Assembly (NCBI GenBank): GCA_037178855.1
Contig: JASJZC010000006.1
Location: 2,108,001-2,172,000, forward strand
Direction: 5' to 3'
Length of the DNA: 64,000 nucleotides
DNA from: Oscheius sp. JU75
Taxonomy: Eukaryota > Nematoda > Chromadorea > Rhabditida > Rhabditidae
The position numbers were made by a program, and so were the translations under genes. Below, piece after piece: positions 10,711 through 21,879 of this stretch. Within the stretch, counting starts at the first letter, position 1, and every line of letters begins with the position of its first letter. Under the pieces are notes generated by a model. That model saw nothing but the letters and a program-made list of their open reading frames with translations. It did not search any database and had not been told where the DNA came from.

Positions 10711-10791
10711 TCTAATACGCATATAGTGTCCAAAATATAAATTACGGACGAAAATTTTACTGATAAGCGTTGCGTATGATAAGTCTTGCGG

Positions 10792-11879
10792 TTAATGAAG
10801 AACCATCTTACAGACAAAGGCACGCATTGTTACACCTGCATTAGTATCGGCCCATGTATACTGATGCCCAAGAGCTTTTAAATAATCATCAGCAAATAGC
10901 TAGAAAGAACTTGGGATGTATTAAAAAGTCTCACGTAAGCGTAATCGGCTGGTGGGTTTTGTGGATCACTAGGATACCATGGTGATGGCCAATCATATGC
11001 TGTACCGTCAATCCATTTCCATTGTGCATTTGCCCTGAATAGCCCGATCCAGACTTGTTGCGACGTGTCTTGTGGCGTTCCAGTTGATGACAGGCTAGCG
11101 ACAAATTTGTTTTCTGCATCACTGTGGATTGAAACCAGATTAGAGTTCGTATTATGACAGTAATCTGCAGCATCGTCCCAGTTCACAAAGCGTTTCACAA
11201 CGAGATAACATGAATTTGTTGAAGGAAAACGCAGCCAGCCATCAGGGCATTGAGCTGATATAACATATGGATAAAATACAAAAAGTACCAGGTTTTGGTG
11301 AGCATGTCGAGGACGGCTTTGTCGATAAAGCAGGGCTTGTAACTGGACTTTGACTAGGGTAGACTTGGCATCCACTATCTGTTACCAGGTTGGTCATACA
11401 GATGAACGGATGAGTGCTGTCACAGGAGAGGGTTCTGTATTTTAAGCCGTAAAAACAACTGAAATGATTCTCGCCCCCAGGTATTAACTCCTCCTATTAT
11501 TCCAACGCATTGTTTGTCAGAAGATTGACCAGGAGCCCAGTTTGTGTATCCAGCACCTGTTCCATCCACCCAGGTCCAGTCAGGAGCCATGAGTTTGTTC
11601 AATCCGATATAATAATAGTTCGAAGTTGACATAAGGCCACCGATAAACGAGTTAGCGAATCCATTGATTACTGTAGCCAAGTTGCCGCCATCATGGCAAC
11701 AAGTAACTTGGGCAGTAAAATAGTTAACAAAAGTGTTGTTAGCTTTGAAACACCTTCGAAAAGCTATACAAATGGAATCGAACTCACTTCGACACGGACG
11801 GATCAAGACTATAGCCTGATGGACACTGGTCTGCTTTTACAAAAGGAAGTAACGTTAGTAACAAGTAAACTGAGAGCAT
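10792..11879 (-). CDS. Secreted protein with two C-type lectin domains
   Basis: Five exons close in phase: 11788-11879, 11460-11753, 11289-11434, 10935-11254, 10792-10899, giving 319 residues. It starts with a signal peptide (MLSVYLLLTLLPFVKA) and has two C-type lectin-like domains joined by a Ser/Thr/Pro linker (QSPVTSPALSTKPSST). CTLD1 shows FTAQVTCCHDGGNLATV, WTWVDGTG and CDSTHPFIC. CTLD2 shows WDDAADYCHNTNSNLVSIHS, WIGLF, WKWIDGT and AFVCK. Such proteins are typical of nematode intestine and immunity. Neither domain shows an EPN or QPD sugar motif, so calcium-dependent sugar binding is doubtful. Intron 1 is 34 nt and intron 2 only 25 nt; splicing both is needed to keep the CTLD cysteines in frame. 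Confidence 0.87.
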
Positions 11880-12098
11880 CCAAACACAGAGGGAAAGTCA
11901 AAACGAGCAATGCCTGCTCTTATCAGAAGTTGTTTACGGCCAAGTCTTAAAGATTAGGCGAAAAAGAGAGACTGAGTGTACAGCGTGTGTGTATTCGCAG
12001 AAACTTCTTTTACTTGTTAGTACGATGAGACTACCAATAAATAATACAAGCACTAGTCTGTAGCCCTACTTTAGCACTCACGTTGTAGCAAACATGTG

Positions 12099-12420
12099 TT
12101 ATTTGACCTCTCGAAAGACTAGTGCAACAAGAGATTTATTTAGACGCTGTGATCGCCCAGGAGAGAGAAAGAGAGAGAGTCTACCCTTTTTGGTTTCACG
12201 GTTGAGCCTAATTTCGACAGAGAGATAAATGGTCAGAGACACGGAGAGACAGAAAGACGGAGAGTCAAGATGACGAGAAGAGAAAGTTAGAGTCAGAGAG
12301 GCAGCTAGATAAACAGAGAGAGAAAGTTTCCTTTTATCAACTTCTTCTCTAGCTTTGAAGGCTTTTGAACCTTCAACTACTTTCAAGCGCTCACTATTTT
12401 CCTAACTAAGAAACGGTGCA
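12099..12420. repeat. CTGTCTCT microsatellite plus dispersed block
   Basis: AGAGAGACAG-type filler runs to about 12330 and then meets a block (about 12355-12410) whose complement matches 265-330 (shared TTGAAAGTAGTTGAA and TTCAAAAGCCT). No gene is supported from 11880 to 12758. The minus ORF at 12099-12386 is repeat-derived. Confidence 0.75.
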
Positions 12421-12758
12421 GAAATAAAAAGCATGGAAAATAGAAACCCACTTGACGACAGACGGCGGAGCCGGCTTGTGCCTCAGTTATAATCGAAATA
12501 AATCTCTTGCCGCATCCTTACCAAAGAAGAAATAAGCGCCAAAGAATACCCAAAGTTCTGGAAACACGAAAGGAAAGAGTATCTTTGTTGTGAGTAGAGT
12601 TGGAGGAAAGCAGATAGGAGAAATGTGGAGAGGCAAGGTGAGAGCTCGCGAGATAGAAGTGACATTTGTCTTATTTATCAGCTAGGGCTGGGCGGAGTTG
12701 ATAATTTCTCAATGGCGAGAAATTGGCGATGAAGTATTTAAGACAGCGAGACAAACTT

Positions 12759-13284
12759 TTATTTGTCTTGCTTCACAACCCATTGCTGTACTTCATTCTT
12801 GGCCAAATGTCCGAACTTCTTCACAGCATCGCAGAAGGCATCTGCCAGACCACAGTCTCCTTCTAATCGAGCCGAAATGTTCTTCAGGCCGGCGCAAAAG
12901 CTGGAACAGGGATAGAAATCCGTAAACGGTAGAAACTTACGTGTCATCGCAGTTCTCCTGACTCATATTACTCTCATAGCACTGGTCGTGGGCCTTACAG
13001 GCATTGTTGAAGAGATCTGTCAGTCCGGGACAGCTGACTTTAGTGAAAACATGAGATGCAAGTTCACTCGCGCCTCCAGATCCGCATTCCCAATTTTGAG
13101 CATTGAAAATGTCGGAAACCCATGTTCCGATTCCTTTGAAGAAGTTGCCAATGTCTTGGAAGACGTCGGCCTGTAAGAATTACTCTCGCTATCTCTCTGT
13201 CACTGTCTCGGTCTCTCTGTCGCTCCGACTCACCTGACAAGGAGGAATTGATACTAGACATAAGAGGAAGACAGACAATAGCAT
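12759..13284 (-). CDS. Secreted phospholipase A2-like protein
   Basis: Three exons close in phase (13234-13284, 12941-13170, 12759-12900), giving 140 residues. The signal peptide is MLLSVFLLCLVSIPPCQ. The mature part carries CKAHDQCY, matching the helix of secretory PLA2s that bears the catalytic His-Asp pair (usual form CCxxHDxCY), with one of the paired cysteines replaced by Ala. Eleven further residues on comes another Cys-rich segment (NCDDTFCAGL). The canonical calcium loop YGCYCG is not present; WECGSGG sits there instead, so enzymatic activity is uncertain. The stop codon overlaps AATAAA. Intron 1 (63 nt) is almost entirely GAGACAG-type repeat. Confidence 0.8.
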
Positions 13285-13489
13285 CCACCAATTGTTTGGA
13301 GCCTGACGAGATATAAAGAGTTCACCCAAATGACATCACGTTCTGAATAGATCCCTGTTTTCACTACGAGCGATAACAACAATCTAGTTAGAGGTCACTG
13401 TGGGAGGGGAGGATGAACACAGATCATGGACAGAGGTAAACATGTGCGCAATCGATAACAGTCGGGAAAGATCCATTTATTCATCTGGT

Positions 13490-14589
13490 TCAATTCTCAC
13501 TAAATAAAGCCCTATCTCTCGCTGCCTTTCTCTCTCCAGCTCGTTTGAATTCTTCTTTGACTTCTTGCGAAGCGGTTGAATGAACGAAGAGCCCATTGAA
13601 GATGTTCATGATGGATTGAAACACCTCCTGCTCGTCCTGTAGTTCCCGAAGAAGATAGAAAAGATAGTTCTCGAACTGAGGGATCGAGAAGGCTTCTTTG
13701 ACTTGTGCCTCGTAGTGACAGCAGCGGGATAGGAGAGGTAGACAGACGGTTAGGACTTCTTGAAGACTGGACATGGGGATTTGATGTCTCTGAAAGAGTG
13801 ACAGTCACAGGAGAGCTCACTTACCACGTGTCTATAGACCTCGTGACAGATTATCGTAGCGAGATCCTTGCCCAAATGGGCCCGTCTCCGCAAGATCGTG
13901 CTATCATTTCTTGTCAAGATATCGAAAATCTGCAAAGACCGACGGTGTCGAGGCGGGGGTCAGATGTACCTTGATAATCCTGATATACTGACCAAGAGCC
14001 CATTCCCAGTTGTCATAATATCTGTGAGGCATCGGAGCTCCGAATAACAGAGAGTGGTTCTGAGAAATGAACAGAACAACATTCGAGGCTTCTGAAGAGT
14101 CTGGAGAGCATAGAAGAAGGAGGAGGTCGACGATGTTTCTCTGAAGAAAAGAGTCATTGGGGCAGAAATACGAAGTGACAGATACACAGGTTAAGAGGGA
14201 GATCGTGAGACAGAGAGGCAAGGTTGACAGTTCACCCACCTTCATTTCCATGAGAACTTCAGCCTCCATGTCACTCTTCCTTGTCAACAAATCCAAGACA
14301 CACGACAGAAAGTACTTGTCGCTTCCCAGCATCTCTTGACCATTCGTGTTCAGAGCAATTCTGAGGAAGAATCTGGATAGAATTCGCGCACTCTCATTCC
14401 CTGGCCGAGCGTAGAGAATGGTTTTTAGACAAAGAAATATGGGATCACTGCTTGAAACCGGAGTTTGATTAGAGGTTGAAAGGATGGTCTTCAGAGAGAG
14501 CGAAGCGAGGTTCATACTTGAAGAAGAGTGAGAACGTGTGAGGAAAGCGTTAGTTGGATAAGACAAGCTGTTGGAAAGCACTGCTTTTT
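13490..14589 (-). CDS. Helical-repeat protein, 5' end unresolved
   Basis: Four exons join in phase: 14240-14589, 13970-14140, 13825-13929, 13490-13789, giving about 308 residues. The protein is alpha-helical and Leu-rich (SRFFLRIALNTNGQEMLGSD, NIVDLLLLLCSPDSSEAS, LYFLLRELQDEQEVFQSI-like segments), resembling ARM/HEAT-type scaffolds. I cannot assign a family. An AATAAA lies just past the stop (about 13474-13480). No convincing start was found: a possible upstream exon (KLDELKRQLF) overlaps the plus-strand gene at 14.64 kb and would need a 31-nt intron. It may be the 3' part of a larger or broken gene. Confidence 0.65.
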
Positions 14590-14642
14590 CTAAGGCAGAG
14601 AGATAAAGAGACAGGCACACGGAGAAATAGTTGTCTTTTCAG

Positions 14643-15110
14643 CTCGTCAAGTTTTTGCAATTCGGAAGCGGCTTCATCCCTTCTTCTACCCACGTCAGAT
14701 TTGTGATCATCCACGGATGGACAGAGAGTCAGTACAAGAAAGCCGTTCCCCACAAGTACAACAACGAGACCAACACCCCTGCCGGACTCCAAGAACCCGA
14801 CTGGGTGTACACAGTGAGCGAGATAGAGAGACAGTGACAGAAACAGTTTCTAGACTGATCGAAGTGATCTCAAGTTTGTCGTTCTCATGACCGACGGAAT
14901 CTTAGTATTTACGAACATTAACAGAGAGACAGAGAGGCTCAGACCTCCACAAATCACGCAATCGACCATGCCAATCTCGAAAAGGAAGGTCAGGAGCCGA
15001 AGGACGAGGAGAAGAGGTCGGCTGCCACAATGGACCTCATGACCACAGTCTGTCTCATCAAGCCGATCATTGGCTGGGTCGTCAACGAAATCTGCTCTGT
15101 CATCGTTTGA
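14643..15110 (+). CDS. VWA-like short protein with EB1-gene C-terminus
   Basis: Three exons close in phase: 14643-14813, 14854-14904, 14943-15110, giving 129 residues. The first two contain TNTPAGL and, after a 40-nt intron, LKFVVLMTDGI. These are the two segments that mark a von Willebrand A fold of the TNTPAGL...LMTDG type. The N-terminal DxSxS half is not seen, and the model begins at an acceptor without an ATG, so upstream exons may be missing or the gene is a fragment. The last exon (ending WVVNEICSVIV) is a diverged copy of the C-terminus of the EB1-like gene at 7.0 kb. A signal AATAAA follows at about 15126. Confidence 0.55.
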
Positions 15111-15385
15111 CCGCATTACGATCTTAATAAACAGTCAGAGCTTTTGTTTCTCTTGTTTTGGAAGCCTTAAAAGCTTCGAGTTTTTTATGTTTCAGGCACT
15201 CTGAATGGGAGCGAACTTTAGGGAATAGCTATCAGAACCGGGGTCTTCCCGCTCCAAGGGAAGCTGTCTCGGTAACGAAACTTTCTCCAAGCAAACTTGT
15301 GGTTTTTATTGCCTTCAGCAATTAAAAGACTTTTTGAAACAACAATGTTTCTGTAGAAACTGTTTTAAAACAATAAATACAATGT
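14943..15385 (+). repeat. Segmental duplication, copy B
   Basis: Direct-orientation copy of 6975-7325, covering the last exon of the VWA-like gene, its 3' flank and the CTTCAGCAATTAAAAG and AACTGTTTTAAAACAATAAA end. The insertion near 15205-15295 is absent from copy A. The SLC6 gene starts 40 bp after the end of this block. Confidence 0.85.
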
Positions 15386-15423
15386 AATTAAGGTTCTATT
15401 CAATCGCCAGCAGCTAGCCGAGA

Positions 15424-17835
15424 ATGTCGGAAGCTACAACTCCGGAGAACAACAACAAACTACCGGAAGAGGAAAAGCTGTCGATGAAGGCCATCATCGA
15501 GAAGCAGAAAGTTTCGAAGAAGTTAACTACTAGTGATAATGATCCTGAGCAGGACAAGGGGACGATAGCGAAGAAGGACGATGAAGACCATCAGCAGTGG
15601 AGCAACCATGCACAGTTCATCTTGACCGCGGTCGGACTGGCTGTCGGACTCGGCAACATCTGGAAGTTCCCCTATGTGGCCTACCTGAATGGAGGATGTG
15701 AGTTGTTTTACGTTTGTCTTTGTCTGTCCATTGTCTTCTCTGTCCTCGTGCCAGCAGTCTACCAGCTCTTATCTCTCCCTCTCTGTCTCTCTGTCTCGCT
15801 TTCTTTCTTCTGTCTCTCTGTCCCTAACTCATTCTATCCCCTTTCCAGCCGCCTTCCTGATCCCCTACATTTTCTTCGGCATCACTTTCGGCATCCCCGT
15901 CATCTATCTAGAGTTCTACATCGGCCAGTACAGCCGCGTCACCCCAACTCAAAGTTTCTACCGTCTCGCGCCGGCCTTCGGTGGACTTGGTTACTTCATG
16001 GCCTTAGCCTGTCTCATCGTCGGCTCCTTCTACTCTGTCGTCATCTCCTGGGCCGAGCTCTACCTGGGCTATACGATCATCGGTTGGAGCAAGTACTGGG
16101 CGCTGTGTGACAACAAATGGAACTCGGATCAGTGCATCACCACTGCCAGTCATGTGGCCTGTCGCAAGAGGAGTCTTGAGCTGGGCACTAACGAATCGCA
16201 TGCTTCCGACAATTTGGGCAACTGCACGGCTCTGGTGCTGAACGGAACAGCAAGTGGACCGGAGGAATTCTTCAAGAAGGTCATTTCCAAACATTCTGCC
16301 GGCTTCGAAGACTTCTCGGGCGAGTACAACTGGCCCTTGGCTCTCTGTGTCATCTTCTTCTTCGCGCTCTGTGCTCTGACCCTCTGGAAAGGAATTAAGA
16401 TTCTCGAAAAGACTTCCTATATGACTGTCCCACTGCCCTACATCGTCGTGGCCATCTTTTCCGTTCGCGCCATTCTGCTCGATGGCAGCTACGAGGGGAT
16501 CGAGCTCTATCTTCTCAAGCCGAACGGCGCGAAGCTCCTGGAGTATGAAACTTGGAAAACTGCTTTGACTCAACTCTGCTTCTCTCTGACTCTCGGATTC
16601 GGTGCTCTGCCCTCGCTAGCATCGCATAATTGGGTAAGTTGAGACAGAGAGACAGACAAATAAATAGAGCCAACTTATCCTCTTTTTTCAGAAGTCGAAC
16701 AACTGCCTTCGCGACGCTTTCCTCGTGGTCACATTCGATTCTCTGATGTCTATCATAGGTGGTGTGGCCGTCTTTGGAACTCTGGGCTTCCTAGCCAAAC
16801 AGACGGGCAAGCCAGTCGAAGCCGTGGTCAAAGGTGGCCCTGATCTCGCCTTCATCGCCTACCCCGAAGCTATCTCCACGATGCCCGTCGAATGGCTTTG
16901 GAATCTGCTCTTCTTCATCATGCTCTTCCTTCTCGGCTTCAGCTCCATGGTCGCCATTATCGATACTGTCAGCACGTGCATCCTGCACGCATCGCCAAAG
17001 TTGAAGAAGAACAAGAAGTGGAAGGTTCTTCTTCCTGCTCTTATCTGCGTCCTTCTGGCCACCATTGGAATCTTCTTCTGTTCGAGCACTGGATACTGGT
17101 GGTTCGAGTTGCTAGCAAACTTCACTGGCGAAACGGCTTCCGCCCTCGCGATCACTCTTGAACTCGCCGTCATCGCCTACTGTTACCGCTACGCCAATGT
17201 GCAGCTAGATATGGAGGAGATGTGGGGCCTGAAGCCGAACAGCAAGACCAGGAGATTTTTCTCGCGTTTCTCGCAATACTTCAAGGTAAGAGACCTAGAG
17301 ACAATGAGACAGATAAAATGAGACAGAAACAGTGATAGTGAAACTGAGAGACAGACACAAAGACAGAAAGTCATAAAGAAAGAAAGAGACACAAAGACAG
17401 AAGAGATAGAGACAAATATACAGAGAGACACATACAGAGATACAAAGACACAAAGAGACAGCATGTTTTCAGTGGAACTGGCTGCTGATCAGTCCCGTCT
17501 TTGCCGTCGTGGTCACCGTGGTCACCCTGATCCGCGACGATGTGCCTCAAAAGAGCGGCAATTACGTCTATCCGATCTGGTCTGAAATCTGTGGCTGGCT
17601 CATCAATCTCCTGCCCGTCCTCATCATCCTCATCATGTTCATCGTCAATTGGATGGCCTACAGGAAGAAGGACATCGCCTTCAAGTACCTCTTCATGCCG
17701 ACCAAGAACCATCCAAGTCACAATCGCTACTATAAGCTGAAGGGCATTCCGCCACCAGAGGGATGGAACAATTTGCTGGGAGACGCGAGCGCCACGGAAA
17801 CGACCACTACGATCACCGCCTTGACTAAAGTGTAG
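15424..17835 (+). CDS. SLC6 (sodium:neurotransmitter symporter) transporter
   Basis: Four exons close in phase: 15424-15697, 15849-16633, 16692-17285, 17473-17835, giving 671 residues, a normal length for the family. A hydrophilic N-terminus of about 62 residues precedes TM1 ([20 protein letters not shown]). Then follow [22 protein letters not shown], a glycosylated extracellular loop 2 with two Cys and NES/NCT/NGT sites, and the later helices ([28 protein letters not shown]). It should couple sodium to uptake of an amine or amino-acid-like solute. The usual gate motif WRFPY reads WKFPY here. Introns 2 and 3 are filled with GAGACAG-type repeat and intron 1 with CTGTCTCT. A signal AATAAA follows the stop. 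Confidence 0.95.
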
Positions 17836-18946
17836 ATGAGGTCAATTTTTTGGAATAAACTTTGGTTCGGTACGATTTGTTTATGCCACTTTGAGGCAGA
17901 GAATAAGGGGATGGATTTCAGAAAAGGCCTGTTGACACTCTGCCTATGTTCAAAATCTATGCGATACATGTTTCACAGATTTTTTATGTGTCTGGACGAT
18001 CTGGAGAAGCTGCACGTATTGTCATATTCTTCATCTTCGCTGGTTTACAATCAAATATCCTTTTTAGGAACTGAGATTACTGTATGTCGTGCTTATGCAA
18101 AATTACTGTAGCCAAGACTGTTTCATGTTTCAACAAACTAGCATTAGGGAAGGTTAGGAGTTCCGTCAGTTCGTCTCAGTCTGAGTTCAAAGTCTCTATG
18201 AACTGTTGGAGATCTGCAAATTAATCTTCATACTTCAAGGTTTGGGTATACTTTGATACTTTCTCAATTAGCCGGCTGCGTTGCGATCTCCACAGTATGT
18301 CATGGTTTCAGCAATCTGTTTCAAACATCCCCTTTTTATTTTTTAGGCAAGTCACATTGGGGATAGCTTCGTTGGGAGAATGTTGCTCCTGTAAGGGTAG
18401 CTCGACTAGCGAGGAACATGCGGGCTGGTTGAAGTTAGAGGGAAAGGGACCAAAGCAGGCTGACAGAAGGGAATAGAAACTGAGTAAAGATCAAAGGAAT
18501 CAGGTTATGATTGTCCCCTCTACGGGTGATAGCATTATTTGGATAGGGAGCTGGGTTCGAGAGACGGGAAAGTGATTTCGAAGAGTGAAAGGGAAGTGGA
18601 TTCGAGGAATGGGAAGTAGGTCTAACTCAGTATCAGTGATCAAATCGACAGCTTAGAATGGAAAAATGGGCAAGACAGGATATTTAAAACATTCCTTTTT
18701 CATTGGTTCCTAGATTTGCAAATCTTTCCTTCACACTGAAGTGTTTCAGTATCAAATTGTCCTGTAATCAACATACTATGCGATAAAATGTTCTTTAGCA
18801 ACCGTTTTGCTAGGGAAAGGTCAAGTTAGCCAAGCCCCGAAGGGGCGCAACAAGTTAATTAGCTATGTTTCAACAAATTATTATAACCAAAAGCTATTCG
18901 ACAATTTCTTCTTTCTTGGATTCCATAGAATTCTACAATCTGTCTT
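17836..18946. other. Gene-free stretch with TGTTTCA cluster
   Basis: No exon is supported. TGTTTCA occurs at 17969, 18119 (CTGTTTCA), 18126, 18317 (CTGTTTCA), 18742 and 18866, all in plus orientation. This is the first dense single-strand run of the motif in the window. A short CCCCGAAGGGG hairpin lies near 18835. Confidence 0.6.
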
Positions 18947-18996
18947 TTGATAGTCCTCATGGTCAAGAAATGTCTAGAAGAGTCGATCATGAGACC

Positions 18997-19339
18997 TCAA
19001 ACCGGGAATCGGGCTTTGTCTTGGACGTCAACTGTCCGAATGAAGTACTTCTGCTTCTTCTCGTCCCAGGAAATTAACTGCATCAGAGTTCCTATTGCTC
19101 TCACAACTCCCCAAGTTGTACCGGCGCGGATGGCAGCTTCGGTGGTCGAGACACGGAGCTTGTCTGGAAGTTTTACGGACACACACTCTTCCGAAGCATT
19201 GTAAGGAGAAGTCCGAGAGGACAACTTCGATCCTGTCAGTCTCTTCGGATACCTGGACGTTGATTTGGTAGAAGAAGATGTTTACGACGGATCATTCTAC
19301 GTATACAATGAGTATGGAGACGACTCTCTTGTTACCTAG
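18997..19339. CDS. Probable small gene, strand unresolved
   Basis: Both strands look coding. On the minus strand, 19224-18997 encodes 75 residues with VSTTEAAIRAGTTWGVVRAI and LISWDEKKQKYFIRTV, a plausible alpha/beta fold. On the plus strand, about 19206-19339 encodes an acidic tail (NFDPVSLFGYLDVDLVEEDV, ending DDSLVT) followed by AATAAA near 19411, which favours a plus-strand 3' end. I do not recognise either product and cannot build a full model. Confidence 0.3.
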
Positions 19340-19638
19340 GAAAAGATTGCTAATTCAAGCTCGGATGAAGACAACGAATGCGTCGGTATGTAACTGTTGT
19401 AACTTAAGTCAGCTAATAAACAGATTTAGATTTTTTTTGTGGACAATTATGCTCGTGATGACGGTATGTTTGCAACGAATGGGAGAGACAGTGAGACTAT
19501 ACTATTTCATGCTTTCCCTTTGTCTACCTTTACTATTTTGGCGCATGTTTGCCTCCCCTATTGTCTTTCAGTCTTCCAGCTTACTGGGAAACAGTCTTAT
19601 AAAAGCAGCAGCCTGCTGGCAGTTAACACACCAACTGA

Positions 19639-20516
19639 ATGAACTGTTTTCCTCTTTTCGTCTCTCTTTTCATCGCCATCGTGGTGGTCAAGAGCAGCCC
19701 CAGCGACCACAGCTGCACAACAACGCTGGCTGATGGCAGTATTCGGGTGAGACTCAGAACTGCTGATACCGAGAAAGGTGTTCAATTAACCAAACTTTCA
19801 GTTCGGCCACAAAGCCATCAACTGCAATAATGTGGCTGAAGACGACGTTTGCTCAGTCTTGTACAGCAACGGAGTGGTGACTTTCAACTCGACAGAAGAG
19901 AGACCAGAAGCCTGCTTCAAGGTTTGTCCTTTATCGAAGCTTAGCCAATTAAATCTTTAGAAGGATGGTATGAATAACGACAATGTCAAGCAGACCGCCA
20001 TCAAGACGTGTCCGAAAACCTGTGGCTTCTGCTGTCTTACACCACAGTACAACTGCAAGAATTCTGAGTGCACGTTACGAAACTTGAATCCAAAATTGAC
20101 CAAATTCAGCTCCTCGATTCTCTTGTGAGAAGGTCTCCATGGAGATGTGTCGTGACCCGAAATGGGAAAAGATTTTGTCTGAAGATTGTCCTAACGTGTG
20201 TGGAATGTGTCAGGAGCAGGACTGTGCCGATGTTGTACCCGGCTGCTCCAAGGAACCGATGATCTGCAAGCAGATTGACATGCAAGAATTTGTCAAGCAG
20301 AACTGCAGGAAAACGTGTGGATTTTGTGGGGAGAGTCCCTGTAACTTCCTTGAACGATCGTAATATTCCAAAATTTCAGCCAAGAACTCGACGACTTGCG
20401 GAGATGGCGCGAAGACGTGTGCCAAGTGGAAGAAACAGGGCTTCTGCGAGTCCGAGTTCTATTCCAAGGAAGAAAAATCTCACTACTGTGGAACGACCTG
20501 CGGTCTCTGTAATTAA
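19639..20516 (+). CDS. Secreted ShKT-domain protein
   Basis: The signal peptide (MNCFPLFVSLFIAIVVVKSS) is followed by three or four ShKT modules, recognisable by repeated C-terminal patterns CPKTCGFC, CPNVCGMC, CRKTCGFC and CGTTCGLC. ShKT modules are short six-Cys folds named after a sea-anemone channel blocker and are common in nematode secreted proteins. Exons 19639-19746, 19802-19921, 19961-about 20067, about 20110-20340 and 20380-20516 are supported. All phases close except the exon 3/4 junction, where no standard GT donor gives the right phase; a GC-type donor (GCAAG near 20054) would. A signal AATAAA follows the stop. Confidence 0.82.
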
Positions 20517-21879
20517 CCTTCACAAAAAACCTATTTCTTTTCAATAAATCAATTATTCGAAGGTGAGCCTTGCGCCTGAGAGGGATGCGAACAAAAGTCG
20601 TGACATGGATACAAGACGTGAGTTCGCGTGTGTATGAACATCAGTCAATTCTGTCAACAACAGATTTGATAAGTTAAAGTTCTCAATCCTCTTTCCTTTG
20701 ACCTGACTGTTGGGACATTGTAACTATTTTTTTTGTAATCACTTTTCCATCAATATATATTTTCATCAAAATCTATTGTTTGTTATTTTGCTGGTAGTAC
20801 GCTATTTGTGTTCTCAGCTGTTGGCGGGAGATATTCGCAGCCGTAGAGTAAATTTTGAGACCTGGAGTCAAAACTTTAACTATCCTACTATTTTGCTTCA
20901 CCTTTCAGTTCTTAAAGTGTTTTCGATTTCTCCAGTTTCGACTTCGGTGAGATCAATCCATTTGAAAACAATGCCTGCCGTCAGAAACGCTTTTTGTTTT
21001 ACTTGTTTTATAACTAATTGTTCTGCTGTTACAGACTTAGCTACTTTTGTAGTGGAAGCGATACTCATATTGACTTTTTTTTGTTTAAAAAATTGCTGGA
21101 AATTACTGATGTTCAGCACTCATGTAATTTCCGACGAAATCATGCGGAACAAATGTTTTGATTAACAGAGAGGCTCCCAAAAAAGACTCCCCAATTAACA
21201 GAGATTAACGAACCTTTTCGTGAAGACTCGGGAACTTTTTTGATTCATAGGGGAAGATTCGCTGTGATGCCAGTGCAGGACGTTCATCTTGTTCATAGCC
21301 ATAAGATATGTATCATAATGTTCTCGAGTATTAATTCCTTGTGCACTCTGAGTAATAGAGCTAAAAAACTAAAGCTATCTTTCAAGGTCAAAACAGAGGA
21401 TTGTCTTCCTGCACACAGTAGCAAAGATCCAGTCATTTCCAGGGATTTATAGGCCAGAAGATGATAACTTTACAATTCTCCCAAGAAAAAATAAGACATT
21501 TGAAAGAAAGAACTTTCGACAAATTTACATGTTTCATCAAACCATCATGACCGGCTCTTAGTATTCTCCTTTTCTTCTTCTAGAGCTTGTGCTCTTGGGC
21601 GTTTTTATAACGGTAATTTTCATGTTTCAAATTTCGGCTGTTAGGCTGTAACTTCGGTGCATATTCCATTGATCAGTGTAACTTTTTTCAGCAAAATTTT
21701 GTCGAAAATTACGAGTGCTACTCTATACGTCCAAAGGAGCTGTCGGTAATGAACATCCAGTCATTCCCAGCAATTTTTCAAGCAAACGTGGCAAAAGTTC
21801 TATATGAGTATCGGCTCCACTGCAAAAGTAGCCAAGCCAGTAACAGCAGCTTTTTATAGAGCGAGTGAAACAAAAATTA
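20517..21879. other. Gene-free stretch
   Basis: AT-rich DNA between the ShKT gene and the convergent end of the second SRT gene. The ORF at 20710-21165 has poor codon quality and no splice context, so I do not call it. TGTTTCA is present at 21530 and 21623, and TGAAACA at 21866, just beyond the SRT stop. Confidence 0.55.

Noticed and set aside
16004-16573. 189-codon minus-strand ORF inside the SLC6 gene
   Set aside because: Shadow of a well-conserved plus-strand transporter exon.
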